The notes: generated from the sequence alone by a model not told the origin. 64,000 nucleotides of DNA from Fallopia convolvulus (GCA_964016875.1 OZ024720.1:20525742-20589741), one strand, 5' to 3'; positions 32,501 to 44,337 are shown, counted from the stretch's first letter. Made by a program: numbers and translations.

Positions 32501-33332
32501 TTGTCAAAATTACCATTTTGCCCCTATCTTTTCTAATCTTAGCCATCCATTTCTCAAATCCAAGGGTCCTCATTTGTTCTTAGTTTTCATGATAAGCCCT
32601 ATTTCCATGTGAATCAACATCTACAAATATATATGCCTTAAAAAAAGTGTATATGGGTGCGTTGGGGTAAACTTTGCTGATAAGTTACTGATAAGTCGAT
32701 TGTGCTAATAAGTTACTGATAAGTCGATTGTGCTGATAAGTTTTGATGGTGATAAACCGATGATTGTTTCCTGAGATAAGTAAGTGGTGTTCGGTTGAAG
32801 GGTTTGCTGATTTTTAAAAGGTAATTAAAGGAAGGTCAAAATTACCCTTAAAAATAATTTTTTTGATAACCCAAATTCCAATCCTCCATTTTCCAGATTC
32901 CTCTTCGTTGACAATGAAGAGAGGAGAGATGGGATTTATCAATTTATCACACAAACCAAATTTATCTTCGTTCACAACCCAAATTCATCTTCGTTCACAT
33001 CGATCTTTGTTTATCAATTTCTCAAACACCCATTTTCCAGATTGAAAACTCGCAATTCCAAATTGAAAATTCCAGATTGGCACCCTTCGATGGACTCGAA
33101 ATTCCAAATTGAAAACTCAAAATTCTATATTGAAACCCAAATTCATCTCCATTTTCAATCAACTCATCTATTCGACCACCTCTCGATGTTGGCTGTCGGA
33201 ACACCCCGCCCCCAAATGCCTCTCCGTCTCCATCTCCTACTCTTACCTCTCCACAAAAACAAGCCATTTCTGGTAGGAAAATGTCCCCGGTCGGGCGTGG
33301 AGCTTCCAAGCGTCAATGGAGATGGGGCCCTT

Positions 33333-33337
<5 letters not shown>

Positions 33338-33366
<29 letters not shown>
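33338..33366. repeat. (GA)n microsatellite, left side of SIRE insertion
   Basis: AG/GA dinucleotide run that abuts the LTR start. It resumes at 34260-34296 and again at 44342-44371. The insertion duplicated GAGAG. Confidence 0.85.
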
Positions 33367-33368
<2 letters not shown>

Positions 33369-34255
33369 TTGAAACAGTGTTAGGGAACTAGCACTGGAAC
33401 AATGATTTCTCCATTCGAGCAATCGAAGTTTTGATAATGACAAACAAATGGAATTAATTCCCCGTATAAGTGATCTCAGGAAAGATAGCAAGTTTACAGG
33501 AAAAGTAAAGGGAAACGTTCCCTGTCAAGTCACCTGTGTACGTGGCAAGTATTTAAGAGGACAAGAGAGACATTTCACTATTGTCTTGGGCGGCAAGCCA
33601 AAGCTCCGAATGAATAGAGATAAAGAAGGGTACACTAGTCTTTTTGAATAGTGTCGTACTCCCCAAGACAATAAGGGCAAAGGCGTCAGAACCAAAGATG
33701 GAAACTCTATAAATAGTATGCGACGCCGCTAGGTTTAATTAAGCTTTCGCACACCTAAAACCAGATCTACAAAAGGAAAGAAAGAGATCGAGAGCCCGAG
33801 CTGATTCAGTGAAGATATTCAAAACAGAAGTTCAAGGAAGGAAAGATAAAGTGATGAAGACTGCGTGAAGATCTTCATCAGCTTGAAGAAGGTGGTTCCT
33901 GTGCTAAAGGGAACTGCACAGGAACGAGAAGGTTCACTCTATATATTCATTTGTGTTTAGATCTAGGAACTACTATGTCTTAGTCGTTAGTATTGTTTGT
34001 GAGTGGGATCGCAAGCAATAGAGAAGTTCGACTTTGTATTGTGGAACCTGAGATATATCAATAGAATATAGTGCGTGTTCAAAATCCTCCAAGGGAGGTA
34101 GAGGTTTACTCTTTAGCTAGTTGGCTAAAGAGGTTCCTCTATAAGGAACTGTGTCCAAGCTTTAAATTCCTGTTTTAGTCTTATTCTATATTATTCCGCT
34201 GCGTAAGGGAACTATCACTAGAACAATTCCCGACTGCCTAGACTAACATCGATCC

Positions 34256-34259
<4 letters not shown>
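33367..34259 (+). mobile_element. Solo LTR of SIRE-type family B
   Basis: 893 bp, TGTTGAAACAG to CGATCCTACA, matching the 3' LTR at 43449-44341 in length. A TATA-type box CTATAAATAG lies near 33707. It is followed by flank DNA (34260 onward), not by a primer site, so it is a solo LTR and not the 5' LTR of the element downstream. Confidence 0.85.
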
Positions 34260-34298
<39 letters not shown>

Positions 34299-34877
34299 AT
34301 CGGTTTGGAAGATGGAGCTTCTAGCCTTCTATGGCCATGGATGGGAGCTTCCAAGCAGAGCGTCAATGGTTCTTTGACGGAGAAGAACAAAGAGAGAGAT
34401 ATCAGGATGAGAATAGGCGAAGAGAGAGAGATGAGAATCTCATATTGGAATTAGGGGTAATTAAAAAATTGATGTGTGGGGCCCATGTGCTTATACTTTT
34501 GGAGATAAGTTTTCTTATATTTGAAAAGCATGGGAGGTGTTGATTATTTTTTCTGCTTATAAGCATCGGAACTAAGAGCTTATTTCCGATAAGCAAATTT
34601 GCCGAACACCCACTTTTGTTGCTTATTTATGCAAATAAGCATTTGTGTTTTATAAACACACAAATAAACACTTGCCGAACGCACCCAATATCTACAATTT
34701 AGCTATATGTACTCCTTTTGTTTCGCAATGTAAGTCGTTTCTAGCTCTAAAAGGTGTTTTATGATGTAAGTCATTCATTTCTTTATTTAATGTAAGACTT
34801 TTGAAACAGGTCATTACTCTATTTAATTTACTTAACATTCCAACAACATTCATTAACTCATACAATTCTAGTGGTTA
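34260..34877. repeat. Duplicated flank of SIRE element B, copy 1
   Basis: The sequence from the (GA)n run through the right half of the TIR element and the first 167 bp of a Stowaway-like MITE matches 44342-44956 closely. It ends abruptly at GTGGTTAAAG, where LTR sequence resumes. This marks the joint of a tandem duplication. Confidence 0.82.
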
Positions 34878-34970
34878 AAGGTGTTTTAGTCTTGTTCTAT
34901 ATTATTCTGCTGCGTAAGGGAACTGTCACTGGAACAGTTCCCGACTGCCTAGACTAACATCGATCCTACA
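34878..34970 (+). repeat. Truncated 5' LTR of SIRE element B (last ~93 bp)
   Basis: GTTTTAGTCTTGTTC to CGATCCTACA corresponds to the last 93 bp of the family B LTR, directly before the primer site. The first 800 bp of this LTR are missing. Confidence 0.85.
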
Positions 34971-34972
34971 AT

Positions 34973-34984
34973 TGGTATCAGAGC
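34973..34984 (+). other. Primer-binding site of element B (initiator Met tRNA)
   Basis: TGGTATCAGAGC two bases after the LTR tail. Confidence 0.88.
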
Positions 34985-35016
34985 TTGGCTCTAGATTTTT
35001 TGTGAAAACTCGCAGG

Positions 35017-36915
35017 ATGTCCACAGGAATGTCTTCAGAACTCAGTGCCGTTGGACATGGAAGCGACAAATCACCAAGGTTGATAGAAGGTCGTTTCGAA
35101 CGATGGCAAGGGTTGATGATGGATTGGATGAGGAGCCATGACTATCAGGCATGGGCTGTGATCGAGAGAGGGAACTTCACCATCAATCCAGAGATCGAGA
35201 ATGATCTCACAAAGTGGGGACCAAATGAGTGAAAATGCATGGAAGCCAACTACAAGGCAAAGATGTATCTCAACTACTCCATGAGTGAGATCGATTCAGC
35301 CAAGGTGGGAAATCTAAAGACCGCTAAGGAGATGTGGGCTGCTATTGAACAAATGCATATAGGAAGCTCAGATCTCAAGGAAGATCATCAGATGGATGTT
35401 CGACAAGAGTTCTACAACTTCAGAATGGAACTTGGAGAAACAGTATCATCATACCAGTTCCGTTTTCAAGGACTAGTGACTAAGCTTGAGAACTTGGGAA
35501 TCTCTGATAGGGAAGTCACTGAACGAATCAAGGTCAAGAAGGTGATAGATGGTCTCTCTGGTGAATGGACTCATGATCGAACAACCTTCAGAGAAAATAC
35601 ATCCAACAGGAACCTCATGCTTCATGAGATCTTTGGAAAGCTGAAATCCTATGAGAATAGGAGGAACTCCGATAAAGCACAAGACAAACCTGAAAAGGGA
35701 ATCATGCTTAAATTGGAGAAAGTGCTTAAGTCTGTCCAGGAACAGTGTGAAGAATCTGAAGATGAAGAAGAGGATGACATAGTGCTCATCAAAAAGGCAC
35801 TACGCAACCTCTACAAAAAGGGAAAGTTCCGAAAGAACTATGGAGGGAACAGTTCCTCACGAGACTACAACAAGTCAGGAGACAAGGATGCAAAGGACAT
35901 CACATGCTTTAAGTGCTTCAAGAAGGGTCACTATGCCAAAGCCTGTCCCTTGGAAAATGACGAGAACAAGTCTGGGAACAAAGCTTACATAGCGACATGG
36001 GATGACTCAGATGATGATGATCCAGAGTCTTGGGCTACACCAAACATGTGCGCCATGGCAATCAATGAAGATCCAAAGGAACCTCAAGAGGAAGTGAGTA
36101 TTTTATCTCTAACTAGTTGCTTTGATAAATACTCTAAATCTGATCTCATTCGTATACTCTCTAAACTTGTTAAAGAGAAGTTACAAACGGAAGTAAGTGA
36201 AATTGAAGAGCATTGTCTCAAACTTGAAAATGATGCTTCTAAAAGGGAACTTGACTTAAAAAATTCTGAATCTGCTAAATGCTTTGAATGTGATAGATTG
36301 AAAAAGGAACTTGACTCTACTATGACTACTAAAAATGAGCTTATCTCTACTCTTGTCATTTTCACCACTGAAAAGGAGACTCTTAGTAAGAAACTGGAGA
36401 TAACCGAGGGAAAGAAAATAGTAGAGACTCCTAAGGTCACATTTGTCCCTTCTAGGCATGGAATAGGATATTCTGAAAGAAACTCTGAAAATGATCAAAC
36501 AACTCTCACTTTAAGGGAACTGAGTGAAAGTAGAGCTCTAGAGTTGCAAACTGAAAAAATTAAGAATTCTCACTTAGAAGAGAAGATCAGGGTTCTAGAG
36601 AGTGGAACTATAGGAAAAAAGGACTACTATACTGGAAACAACTCTCACAAAATCTATGTCAAGATAGCTAAGGGAAATGGTTCCAGAGGACCTAATAAGG
36701 AAACAGTTGAGAAAAATAGGATTCAAAGACCACATCCTAAGTATTATCTAGGAGAATATTACAAAACTTGCTGGACATGTCGAGGTCATGGTCATTACAA
36801 GGAACAATGTCCTAAAATTGATCAGTCAAAAGGGTTCTCAAGTAGAAGCAACAACAAAACATCTCACTCAAAACCTTACAGGAACTATCACTCGATTGAT
36901 GTGAACATTGCATGA
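35017..36915 (+). pseudogene. SIRE-type Gag of element B (one internal stop and a late frame break)
   Basis: The start MSTGMSSELSAVGHG at 35017 is chosen because upstream codons lie in the primer site. Contains LIEGRFERWQGLMMDWM, WAAIEQMHIGSSDLKED, an acidic patch (EESEDEEEDD), zinc knuckle 1 CFKCFKKGHYAKAC, a long charged helical middle, and zinc knuckle 2 CWTCRGHGHYKEQC. A TGA at 35230-35232 replaces the Tyr codon seen in element A (NEYKC). At 36913 an extra base makes a TGA in the segment that in element A reads NIADY. Otherwise the 558-codon ORF from 35239 is open. Confidence 0.88.
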
Positions 36916-36954
36916 TTACTATCCCTGTAAGGAACCAGGCAAGGGACACCTTGT

Positions 36955-36986
36955 CTGGGTAACCAAACATTGACTCTTTTGCAGGT
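36955..36986 (+). promoter_or_regulatory. Acceptor-like splice site at the gag/pol boundary (element B)
   Basis: ATTGACTCTTTTGCAG/GTGAAAGCG, with TGA in a branch-point-like context, lies directly before the protease frame. Possible donors upstream include CTGTAAGG near 36926. Element A has the same arrangement despite different bases. The inference is weak without transcript data. Confidence 0.35.
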
Positions 36987-39900
36987 GAAAGCGAGGGGGA
37001 ACTGTATGTGGTTTATAGACAGTGCTTGCTCCAACCACATGAAAGGAAATAGGAACAATCTAACCTCGCTTAACACCCAAGTTGAAGGAGGAAACGTTTC
37101 CTTCGGCAACAAAAACAAAGGGGCAATACAAGGCTCAGGGGAAGTAAAGCTCAACAAATCAATCAAAGTCAACAATGTAAATCTTGTGGCAAATCTTGGA
37201 TACAATCTACTGTGTGTGGCACAACTCTGTGATCAAGGGAACAACATAGTCACATTTGATTCAAATGAATGTCTTGTTGTCAACAAAGAAACTAACAAAG
37301 TTATTCTTAGAGGGAAACGACTCAACAATGTTTACATTGTTGATTAAGATTTTCAACCTCCAAGAAAGCTATGTCTCACAGTCTCTACAAATGACACCGA
37401 TCTCTGGCATAGACGTCTTGGTCATGCAGGTCTAAATCTCATCCAGAAGTTGTTCCTGCAAGATCTTGTGGTAGGTTTACCAAGGATAAGTCCAGAATCA
37501 GCAAAATTGTGTGATGTATGTGCCAGAGGGAAACAAACTCGAAGTTCCTTCAAGCCAAAGAAGAATGTTAGCACCTCCAAACCTTTGGAAATGCTACACA
37601 TGGATCTATGTGGACCAATGGACACTTGTAGCTATGGAGGAAGCAGGTATATGTTTGTTATAATAGATGATTATTCACGTTTCACTTAGGTTATTTTCTT
37701 GTCTTCCAAAGGAACAATGTTTAAAGAATTTGAAGTATTCATCAAGAAGACAGAAGTCAGTCTGGGAACTAAGCTGAAGTCCATACGCTCAGACCATGGA
37801 ACAGAGTTTGATAATTCATCTTTTGTAAACTTTTGCAATGAAAATGGAGTCTCTCACAAATTTTCTGCACTAAGAACTCCACAACAAAATGGAGTTGTTG
37901 AAAGGAAGAATCGCACACTGGAGAATATGGCTCGAGCCATGATGCTAGAGAGTGGAGTTCCATCCAACTTCTGGGCTGAAGCCATCTCTACTTCGGTTTA
38001 TATCCTTAACAGGGCTATGATTCGACCTTTATTGCTTAAAACTTCCTATGAACTAATCAAAGGCCGAATGCCAAATATTTCCCATCTCAGAGTTTTTGGT
38101 TGCAGGTGTTTTATCCATAACAATGGGAAGGATGCTCTTGGAAAGTTTGATCCAAGAAGCGATGAAGGAATTTTCACTGGATACTCTCTTCATAGCAAAG
38201 CATATCGAGTCTACAACAAACGAACCAGGAAGTTTGAGCAAAGTATTCATGTCATCTTTGATGAAGAGCCTATCCATCATGGATCATCATCCAAAAATCC
38301 ATTCTCCCGTATAGTCATGAAACCATTCACTATTCCAGGAGAACCGGCAAGGGAATTGATAGACGAGGATGAAAATTCAAGGCCCCGAAGAGATGACTCT
38401 GAGTACATCAATGGAAGTAATTCTCATCTACAAGAGCCAAATGTTGATGATGATCATGAAGGGAATGATACCATGGAACAATTTGATGATCCTTCAACTC
38501 ATTTTCCTGAAAAAGAGGACCCTCCACCAGTAACAACTGAAGCATCAACTTCTGGGAACAATCAAACTAATGTGGTTCCACAAGATACATCTGATGATAG
38601 TTCCAGTGCTCAGGAGGAAATCCCAGGAACAACTCATCCTCAACCAAGGAACTACCATCAGAGAAAAGATCATCCTATTGACAACATCCTCACACCTTTG
38701 GAACAGGGAGTTCAAACTCGTTCATCTCTCCATAACTTTTGTGCATTTAATGCTTTTGTTTCTCTTGTTGAACCCAAAAGCATACAGGAAGCACTCAAAG
38801 ATCCAGATTGGATTCAAGCAATGCAAGATGAGCTTCATCAGTTTGAAAGACATAAGGTGTGGAAGTTAGTTCCAAGACCATTAGACAAGAATGTCATTGG
38901 AACTAGATGGGTCTTTCGCAACAAACTGGATGAGTCAGGAAATGTTTCCCGAAACAAAGCCAGACTAGTGGCTCAAGGTTATAATCAAGAGGAGGGAATC
39001 GACTATGAGGAAACATTTGCACCAGTTGCCAGAATTGAAGCAATACGACTACTCATTGCTTTTGCTACATACAAAGGGTTCAAACTGTTCCAAATGGATG
39101 TCAAAACAGCATTTCTCAATGGCTATCTACAAGAAGAAGTTTATGTGAAGCAACCTCTTGGATTTGAAGATGATAACAAGCCTGATCATGTATACTTTCT
39201 TGAAAGAGCTCTCTATGGTCTCAAACAAGCTCCTCGAGCCTGGTATGATAGATTTGCTTCATTCATATTATCCAAAGGCTATCAAAGAGGATCCATCGAC
39301 AAGACACTCTTCTTGAAGAAAGAATCAGGTGACATTTTAATTGTGCAAGTCTATGTTGATGATATAGTGTTTGGTTCCACTAATCTTGTGCTTACAGAAA
39401 ACTTTGAGAAACAAATGAGTAGTGAGTTCGAGATGAGTATGGTAGGGGAACTCAATTTCTTTCTAGGTCTTCAAATATCTCAAACAAAAGATGGAACCAA
39501 GATTCATCAACAAAAGTACATCAAGGAAATGCTATCCAAATATGGGATGGACACTGCAAAGCCAATCAACACTCCAATCTCACCTAGCACACGCCTTGAT
39601 ACTGATGAGAATGGAACCAGTGTTAATCAAAAACTCTTTCGAGGAATGATTGGTTCCTTACTCTATCTCACTGCTAGTAGACCGGACATCATGTTCGCTG
39701 TCTGTCTTTGTGCTCGGTTCCAAGCAAATCCTAAGGAATCACATCTGAAGGAAGTCAAAAGGATCTTTCGCTACCTCAAAGGGAGAGATAATCTTTGCTT
39801 GTGGTATCCTAGGAACAGTTCCTTTGAACTTGTTTCTTTCACAGATGCTGATTTTGCAGGACATCTGGTTGATCGAAAAAGTACATCAGGCATGGCACAG

Positions 39901-40296
39901 TTCCTAGGAGACTGTCTAGTATCATGGGGATCCAAGAAGCAATCCTCTGTGGCACTTTCCACCGCTGAAGCTGAGTACATTGCCGCAGCTGCTTGCTGTT
40001 CCCAAGTCCTATGGCTCAAGTATCAACTCAAAGACTATGGTATGTCTCTTGGAACTGTCCCTATTAAGTGTGATAGTACTAGTGCAATAAATATCTCAAA
40101 AAACCCAGTGCATCACTCTAGGACAAAGCACATAGAGGTTAGGCACCATTTCCTGCGTGATCACGTAGAGAAAGGTTCCATTGAGATGGTTCACTACAGG
40201 ATAGATGAACAAGTTGCTGACATTTTCACCAAAGCTTTGGACAGACAACCCTTTGAGCATCTTCGTATGCTCTTAGGGATGATTCTCTTACATTAA
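36970..40296 (+). pseudogene. SIRE-type Pol of element B (RT-RNase H part open, protease-integrase broken)
   Basis: Protease: WFIDSACSNHMKG, where the catalytic DSG is DSA. TAA at 37345 ends the first ORF; integrase zinc-binding residues follow (WHRRLGHAGLN, CDVCARGKQT), then TAG at 37687 replaces a Trp (RFT-stop-VIFL). From 37699 an 865-codon ORF is open: integrase core (SDHGTEF, NGVVERKNR), RT with RWVFRNKL, ARLVAQGYNQEEGIDY, QMDVKTAFLNG and YVDDIVFGSTN, then RNase H with TDADFAGHLVDRKSTSG, SVALSTAEAEYIAA and HIEVRHHFLRD. The RT/RNase H motifs look intact, so the enzyme half may still be coded, though without its normal start. Confidence 0.9.
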
Positions 40297-41182
40297 ACAA
40301 GTCCCGGTCCATCTTTTCCCTCCATGATTGACTAGTTCAAATATCAATATAGCTAGGGAACTGCATAGTCTAGCAACTTTCATTTTCAATAATTGCAAAC
40401 TTGCATGAAACATGTTTAAAACTAGGTATGGGAACTGATTCCATAAGAGCACTTTGTTTATTTTTGGCCCAAAATGATCAACCTGATCGTATCTATCCCT
40501 CACCAAAAGCCGAAAGGATGGTTGATCATAAGACTTGTCCCTCAAAGCCCATCCAGGTAAACGTTTCCTATGAGCCTCAATGAATAAAACCCCTTTTATG
40601 GGATTCAGTTATCTGGATGTCAACATTACTTGATACTCTACCCATATTTAGTTTGGATATTTCTTTTAATCTTTTCACAAAAATCCCTTACATATCCAAA
40701 CTTGGCCTTGTCTTACTTGTTCATGGAAAGAGGAGTTAGAAAGGAAAGGAACCGCTTCCATTTACAAAGGAACTACAAGGGTATCTGAAATTCAAATGCG
40801 TCTCTCATATGTATTATTGGAAAGAGAAAGGACATTAAAAACTGGTTCATGAAGCGACAAGATGTAGAAAGGGAAATGTGAATCCAAACCGTTCATCTCT
40901 CTACCCGTGCTTATCTGTTGCCACGTTGAGACTGTTGAGTAGGAAAAGATCTTTGCGTGGAGAATACCAAATCCCTTCGGATTCTCTTTGGAGTAACTAA
41001 ATGCTAGTTTCAAGGAAAGATTGGTAACCACTCTCACCCTTTCAACTTCTTTTCTTCTTACTACTTAACCCATTCCCCTCTTTTCTTTCTCTTCATCGTC
41101 TTCCTCCATCGTCTCTTCCAAACCCTAGATTTCGAAAATCTCCATCTCCAATCCTTCTCTGCAAATCCATCCATACGCTCAA
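40297..41182 (+). other. Spacer between pol and ORF3 of element B
   Basis: 0.89 kb without a credible ORF. Pyrimidine-rich just before ORF3 (41030-41180). Rich in GGAAC pentamers like the rest of the element. Confidence 0.5.
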
Positions 41183-43010
41183 ATGGCCAACCCAAATCAA
41201 CCCATCATCAAGTTCTTCGTCTACCACAAAAACCCACTCATTGAGCATCCTCTTAACCATGACCCTGAAGCTCTCAAGAAAATGCTTCTTACCGATCTCG
41301 ACCTTTACCACCATGAACCTGAATACATTTTCGATGTCAAAGATCGTCTCTATTCTCTTCTGAGAAAAAGAGATGGACAACCTAGTCTCACACCCCAAAA
41401 CTCACCACCCCAAACACCAAGATCTGAAATTCCGGTACTCACTACGAGACCGGATGGCTCCTCAACCCTCACCATTAATATTGAGGGTGTTCCTACCACA
41501 ATCCAAGATTCCAATCCTACCCTTCTATTACAAGCCTCCTCCCATTCCTCTCCAAAGCACCATACTCAAATTCATGACAATCTCTCTCCCAAACGAAGAC
41601 CAGATCCCCTTGCTTCAACCTCTCACAACCCTACTCCTCAAATCCAAAAAAAACCCAGGCTCCCTCATCTCTTCCAAATGCTCCTCCAATCCAAGTTCCA
41701 TCTCACAAGGAACTAGTTCTCTCCACCCTCGATCAATCCATCTCCCAATTCGAGAGAGAGGAGTTCCCTACTTCACAAGGAACTACACCCATCAAAACAA
41801 CACGATCTTCTCCTTCTCTTCCCAATCGCTCTTCCTCTTCAACTTCTCTTCCACAAATTCCAACTGCTCCACGATCCAAAAAGAGAAATTTCAGAAAACT
41901 GAGTGAAGTAGAAGAAGAAGATGATGATGAGGAACTCCAGCCTCTACAATCTGAGCAACTCCACGCCCTCAATCCATCCACGGAGATTGTCACCGTTGAG
42001 GGCTCCGACGATGAGGTGGAGGAATATACAGAGCCTGCCCTTCAAATTGGGTACAAGGAACCGTCACCTGGGCGTCCTTCAACAAGAGGCTCCAAGAAGC
42101 AAGAACTGGAAGAAAAGCCTGAACCAAAGGAGAAAAAGAAAGGCAAAAAGGAAAAGAAGAAGCCAGAAGAGAGGAAGTTGGTCATTCCTCTAGTAATCAC
42201 AGCCGAGTTCTTACAAGAACACGAGTTCAATGAGCTTCAGGAACTCATCCAGTTTCAAGGATGGGATAAGCTCTGTTCCGAACCGGCAAAGGTGGATCAA
42301 GCTCAAATCAGGTACTTCTACTCCAAATTCGCCCTACAAAAGGGAACTGAGCTTGACCCCATAATAAGATGGAAGACAGAAGAGGATGACTTCACCTTCA
42401 CAACTGCCCAGATCAAGAAAATTCTCAACGTTCCTGGAGAAGGCTTTGATATGCTTCCCCAACGCCCATGGCAAGACTCTGATGGAAGAGAGGCGATTCT
42501 GCAAAGGCTTCTAGGGCATGTTCCTGCTCAGGGAAAAGAGATAGTGGCTCACAGCTTGAGTCAACTAGGCAAGATGGCACACCAGTTCATCACTAGATAG
42601 TGGCTCCAAGACTGGAAAAGAGAACCACTCTCAACTCAACTGATGCCATTCTCTTGGATCTGTTCCTTCGCAAAGAGCGCATCAACCTGCCCAATATAAT
42701 GATTTTGCACATGTGCAAGTGCGTTGCCAAGGAGTCTCACGCCCTTCCATATGCAGCGTTGGTGAAGGAGATAATGAAGAGGAACGATGTGTATCATCCA
42801 CAAGAAGAATGTCCTCCTGCTGTGTTCATTGAACAAGGAGACTCAAAAACTGTCCTTCAAGCTCTCAACCGTCTGTGTGGGGTCACTAAGCGAATACTTG
42901 ATGTCCTTCTAGACATCCAACAGACGAAGGGAACCAATGATCACATCCTTGCTGTTCTTCAAGACATACAGAAGAAGCTCCCTTCCTCTTCTTCCTCCTC
43001 TAACCCATGA
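41183..43010 (+). pseudogene. ORF3 after pol in SIRE-type element B (env-like position), frameshifted
   Basis: The start is MANPNQPIIKFFVYHKN at 41183. A Ser/Pro/Thr-rich N-terminal third (to 41716) shifts frame into an acidic then Lys-rich stretch (EVEEEDDDEE; KEKKKGKKEKKK, about 41900-42170). Next comes the conserved domain: VIPLVITAEFLQEHEFNEL, FYSKFALQKG, FTFTTAQIKKILNVPGE and LGKMAHQFITR (to 42597). After one more shift the end reads STDAILLDLFLRKERINLP and MILHMCKCVAKESHALPYA. The conserved part matches ORF3 of element A and resembles the putative plant transposon protein domain. No signal peptide or membrane span is evident; 'env-like' describes position only. Confidence 0.75.
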
Positions 43011-43434
43011 ACAAGCCCTCTACAAGAAAAATTCACAACTGTCTTCTCCCTCCTTATGCTCTTAAGAATATGATCCTGTATTTTCTTGAACAATGTTTTA
43101 ATGAATTGCATTTTGCTTTTGTTCTTTAGTTATGATTGTGCTTTACTTGCTTGTTCTTGCATGCCTATACTTGATTGTCTTTCGATGATGTCAAAAGGGG
43201 GAAAAGTGGAAAAATACAGAGATGCGTTGTGTCTAAGAGAATACAGAATAATTAGCCATAAGCTGAGGGGGAACTATAAGCTTAAAAATCTTGAAAATCA
43301 AACTGCTTGCCCATTTTAGGGGGAACTAAGTATCTACAAAGAATTGCCTGTGTCATTGATGCTTAATTATCTAATATCTTTCCTGTATCCCTGAATGTTT
43401 AACACTTGCATTTTTATGAAAGTTTGTCATCATC
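43011..43434 (+). other. 3' untranslated region of element B
   Basis: No ORF of note. It includes GTCAAAAGGGGGAAAAGTGG near 43191, a polypurine-like patch that could act as a secondary plus-strand primer. Confidence 0.5.
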
Positions 43435-43448
43435 AAAAAGGAGGAAAT
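43435..43448 (+). other. Polypurine tract of element B
   Basis: AAAAAGGAGGAAAT just before the 3' LTR start TGTTGGAACAG. Confidence 0.8.
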
Positions 43449-44337
43449 TGTTGGAACAGTGTTAGGGAACTAGCACTAGAACAATGATTTCTCCATTCGA
43501 GCAATCGAAGTTTTGATGATGACAAACAAATTGAACTAATTCCCCGTATAAGTGATCTCAGGAAAGATAGCAAGTTTACAGGAAAAGTAAAGGAAAACGT
43601 TCCCTGTCAAGTCACCTGTGTACGTGGCAAGTATTTAAGAGGACAAGAGAGACATTTCACTATTGTCTTGGGCGGCAAGCCAAAGCTCCGAATGAATAAA
43701 GATAAAGAAGGGTACGCTAGTCTTTTTGAATAGTGTCGTACTCCCCAAGACAATAAGGGCAAAGGCGTCAGAACCAAAGATGGAAACTCTATAAATAGTA
43801 TGCGACGCCGCTAGGTTTAATTAAGCTTTCGCACACCTAAAACCAGATCTACAAATGGAAAGAAAGAGATCGAGAGCCCGAGCTGATTCAGTGAAGATAT
43901 TCAAAACAGAAGTTCAAGGAAGGAAAGATCAAGTGATGAAGACTGCGTGAAGATCTTCGTCAGCTTGAAGAAGGTGGTTCCTGTGCTAAAGGGAACTGCA
44001 CAGGAACGAGAAAGTTCACTCTCTATATTCATTTGTGTTTAGATCTAGGAACTACTATGTCTTAATCGTTAGTATTGTTTGTGAGTGGGATCGCAAGCAA
44101 TAGAGAAGTTCGACTTTGTATTGTGGAACCTGAGATATATCAATAGAATATAGTGCGTGTTCAAAATCCTCCAAGGGAGGTAGAGGTTTACTCTTTAGCT
44201 AGTTGGCTAAAGAGGTTCCTCTATAAGGAACTGTGTCCAAGCTTTAAATTCCTGTTTTAGTCTTAATCTATATTATTCTGCTGCGTAAGGGAACTGTCAC
44301 TAGAACAATTCCCGACTGCCTAGACTAACATCGATCC

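Larger units (their letters stand above)
32653..34687. mobile_element. TIR element split by the SIRE-type insertion
   Basis: The left end TGGGTGCGTTGGGG (32653) pairs with the complement of CCGAACGCACCCA ending at 34687. ATA on both flanks suits a 3-bp target duplication. TGATAAGT-type motifs recur at the left end and AATAAGCA-type motifs at the right. The original element of about 1.1 kb had a (GA)n tract where the SIRE LTR (33367-34259) now sits. No transposase was seen. Short ORFs such as 34331-34543 are not conserved genes. The right half is repeated at 44342-44763. Confidence 0.6.

Noticed and set aside
34331..34543. Conserved 70-codon ORF repeated at 44407-44619
   Set aside because: The conservation comes from duplication of the whole flank, the reading frame matches nothing known, and the sequence belongs to a TIR element.
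34933..34946. GGAACAGTTCC in the LTR as a heat-shock element
   Set aside because: Spacing between GAA and TTC is three bases, not the two of a heat-shock element; better treated as part of the general GGAAC/GTTCC excess.
41183..43010. SIRE ORF3 as a genuine envelope gene
   Set aside because: No signal peptide, hydrophobic membrane span or fusion peptide seen; the conserved part resembles a plant transposon-protein domain.
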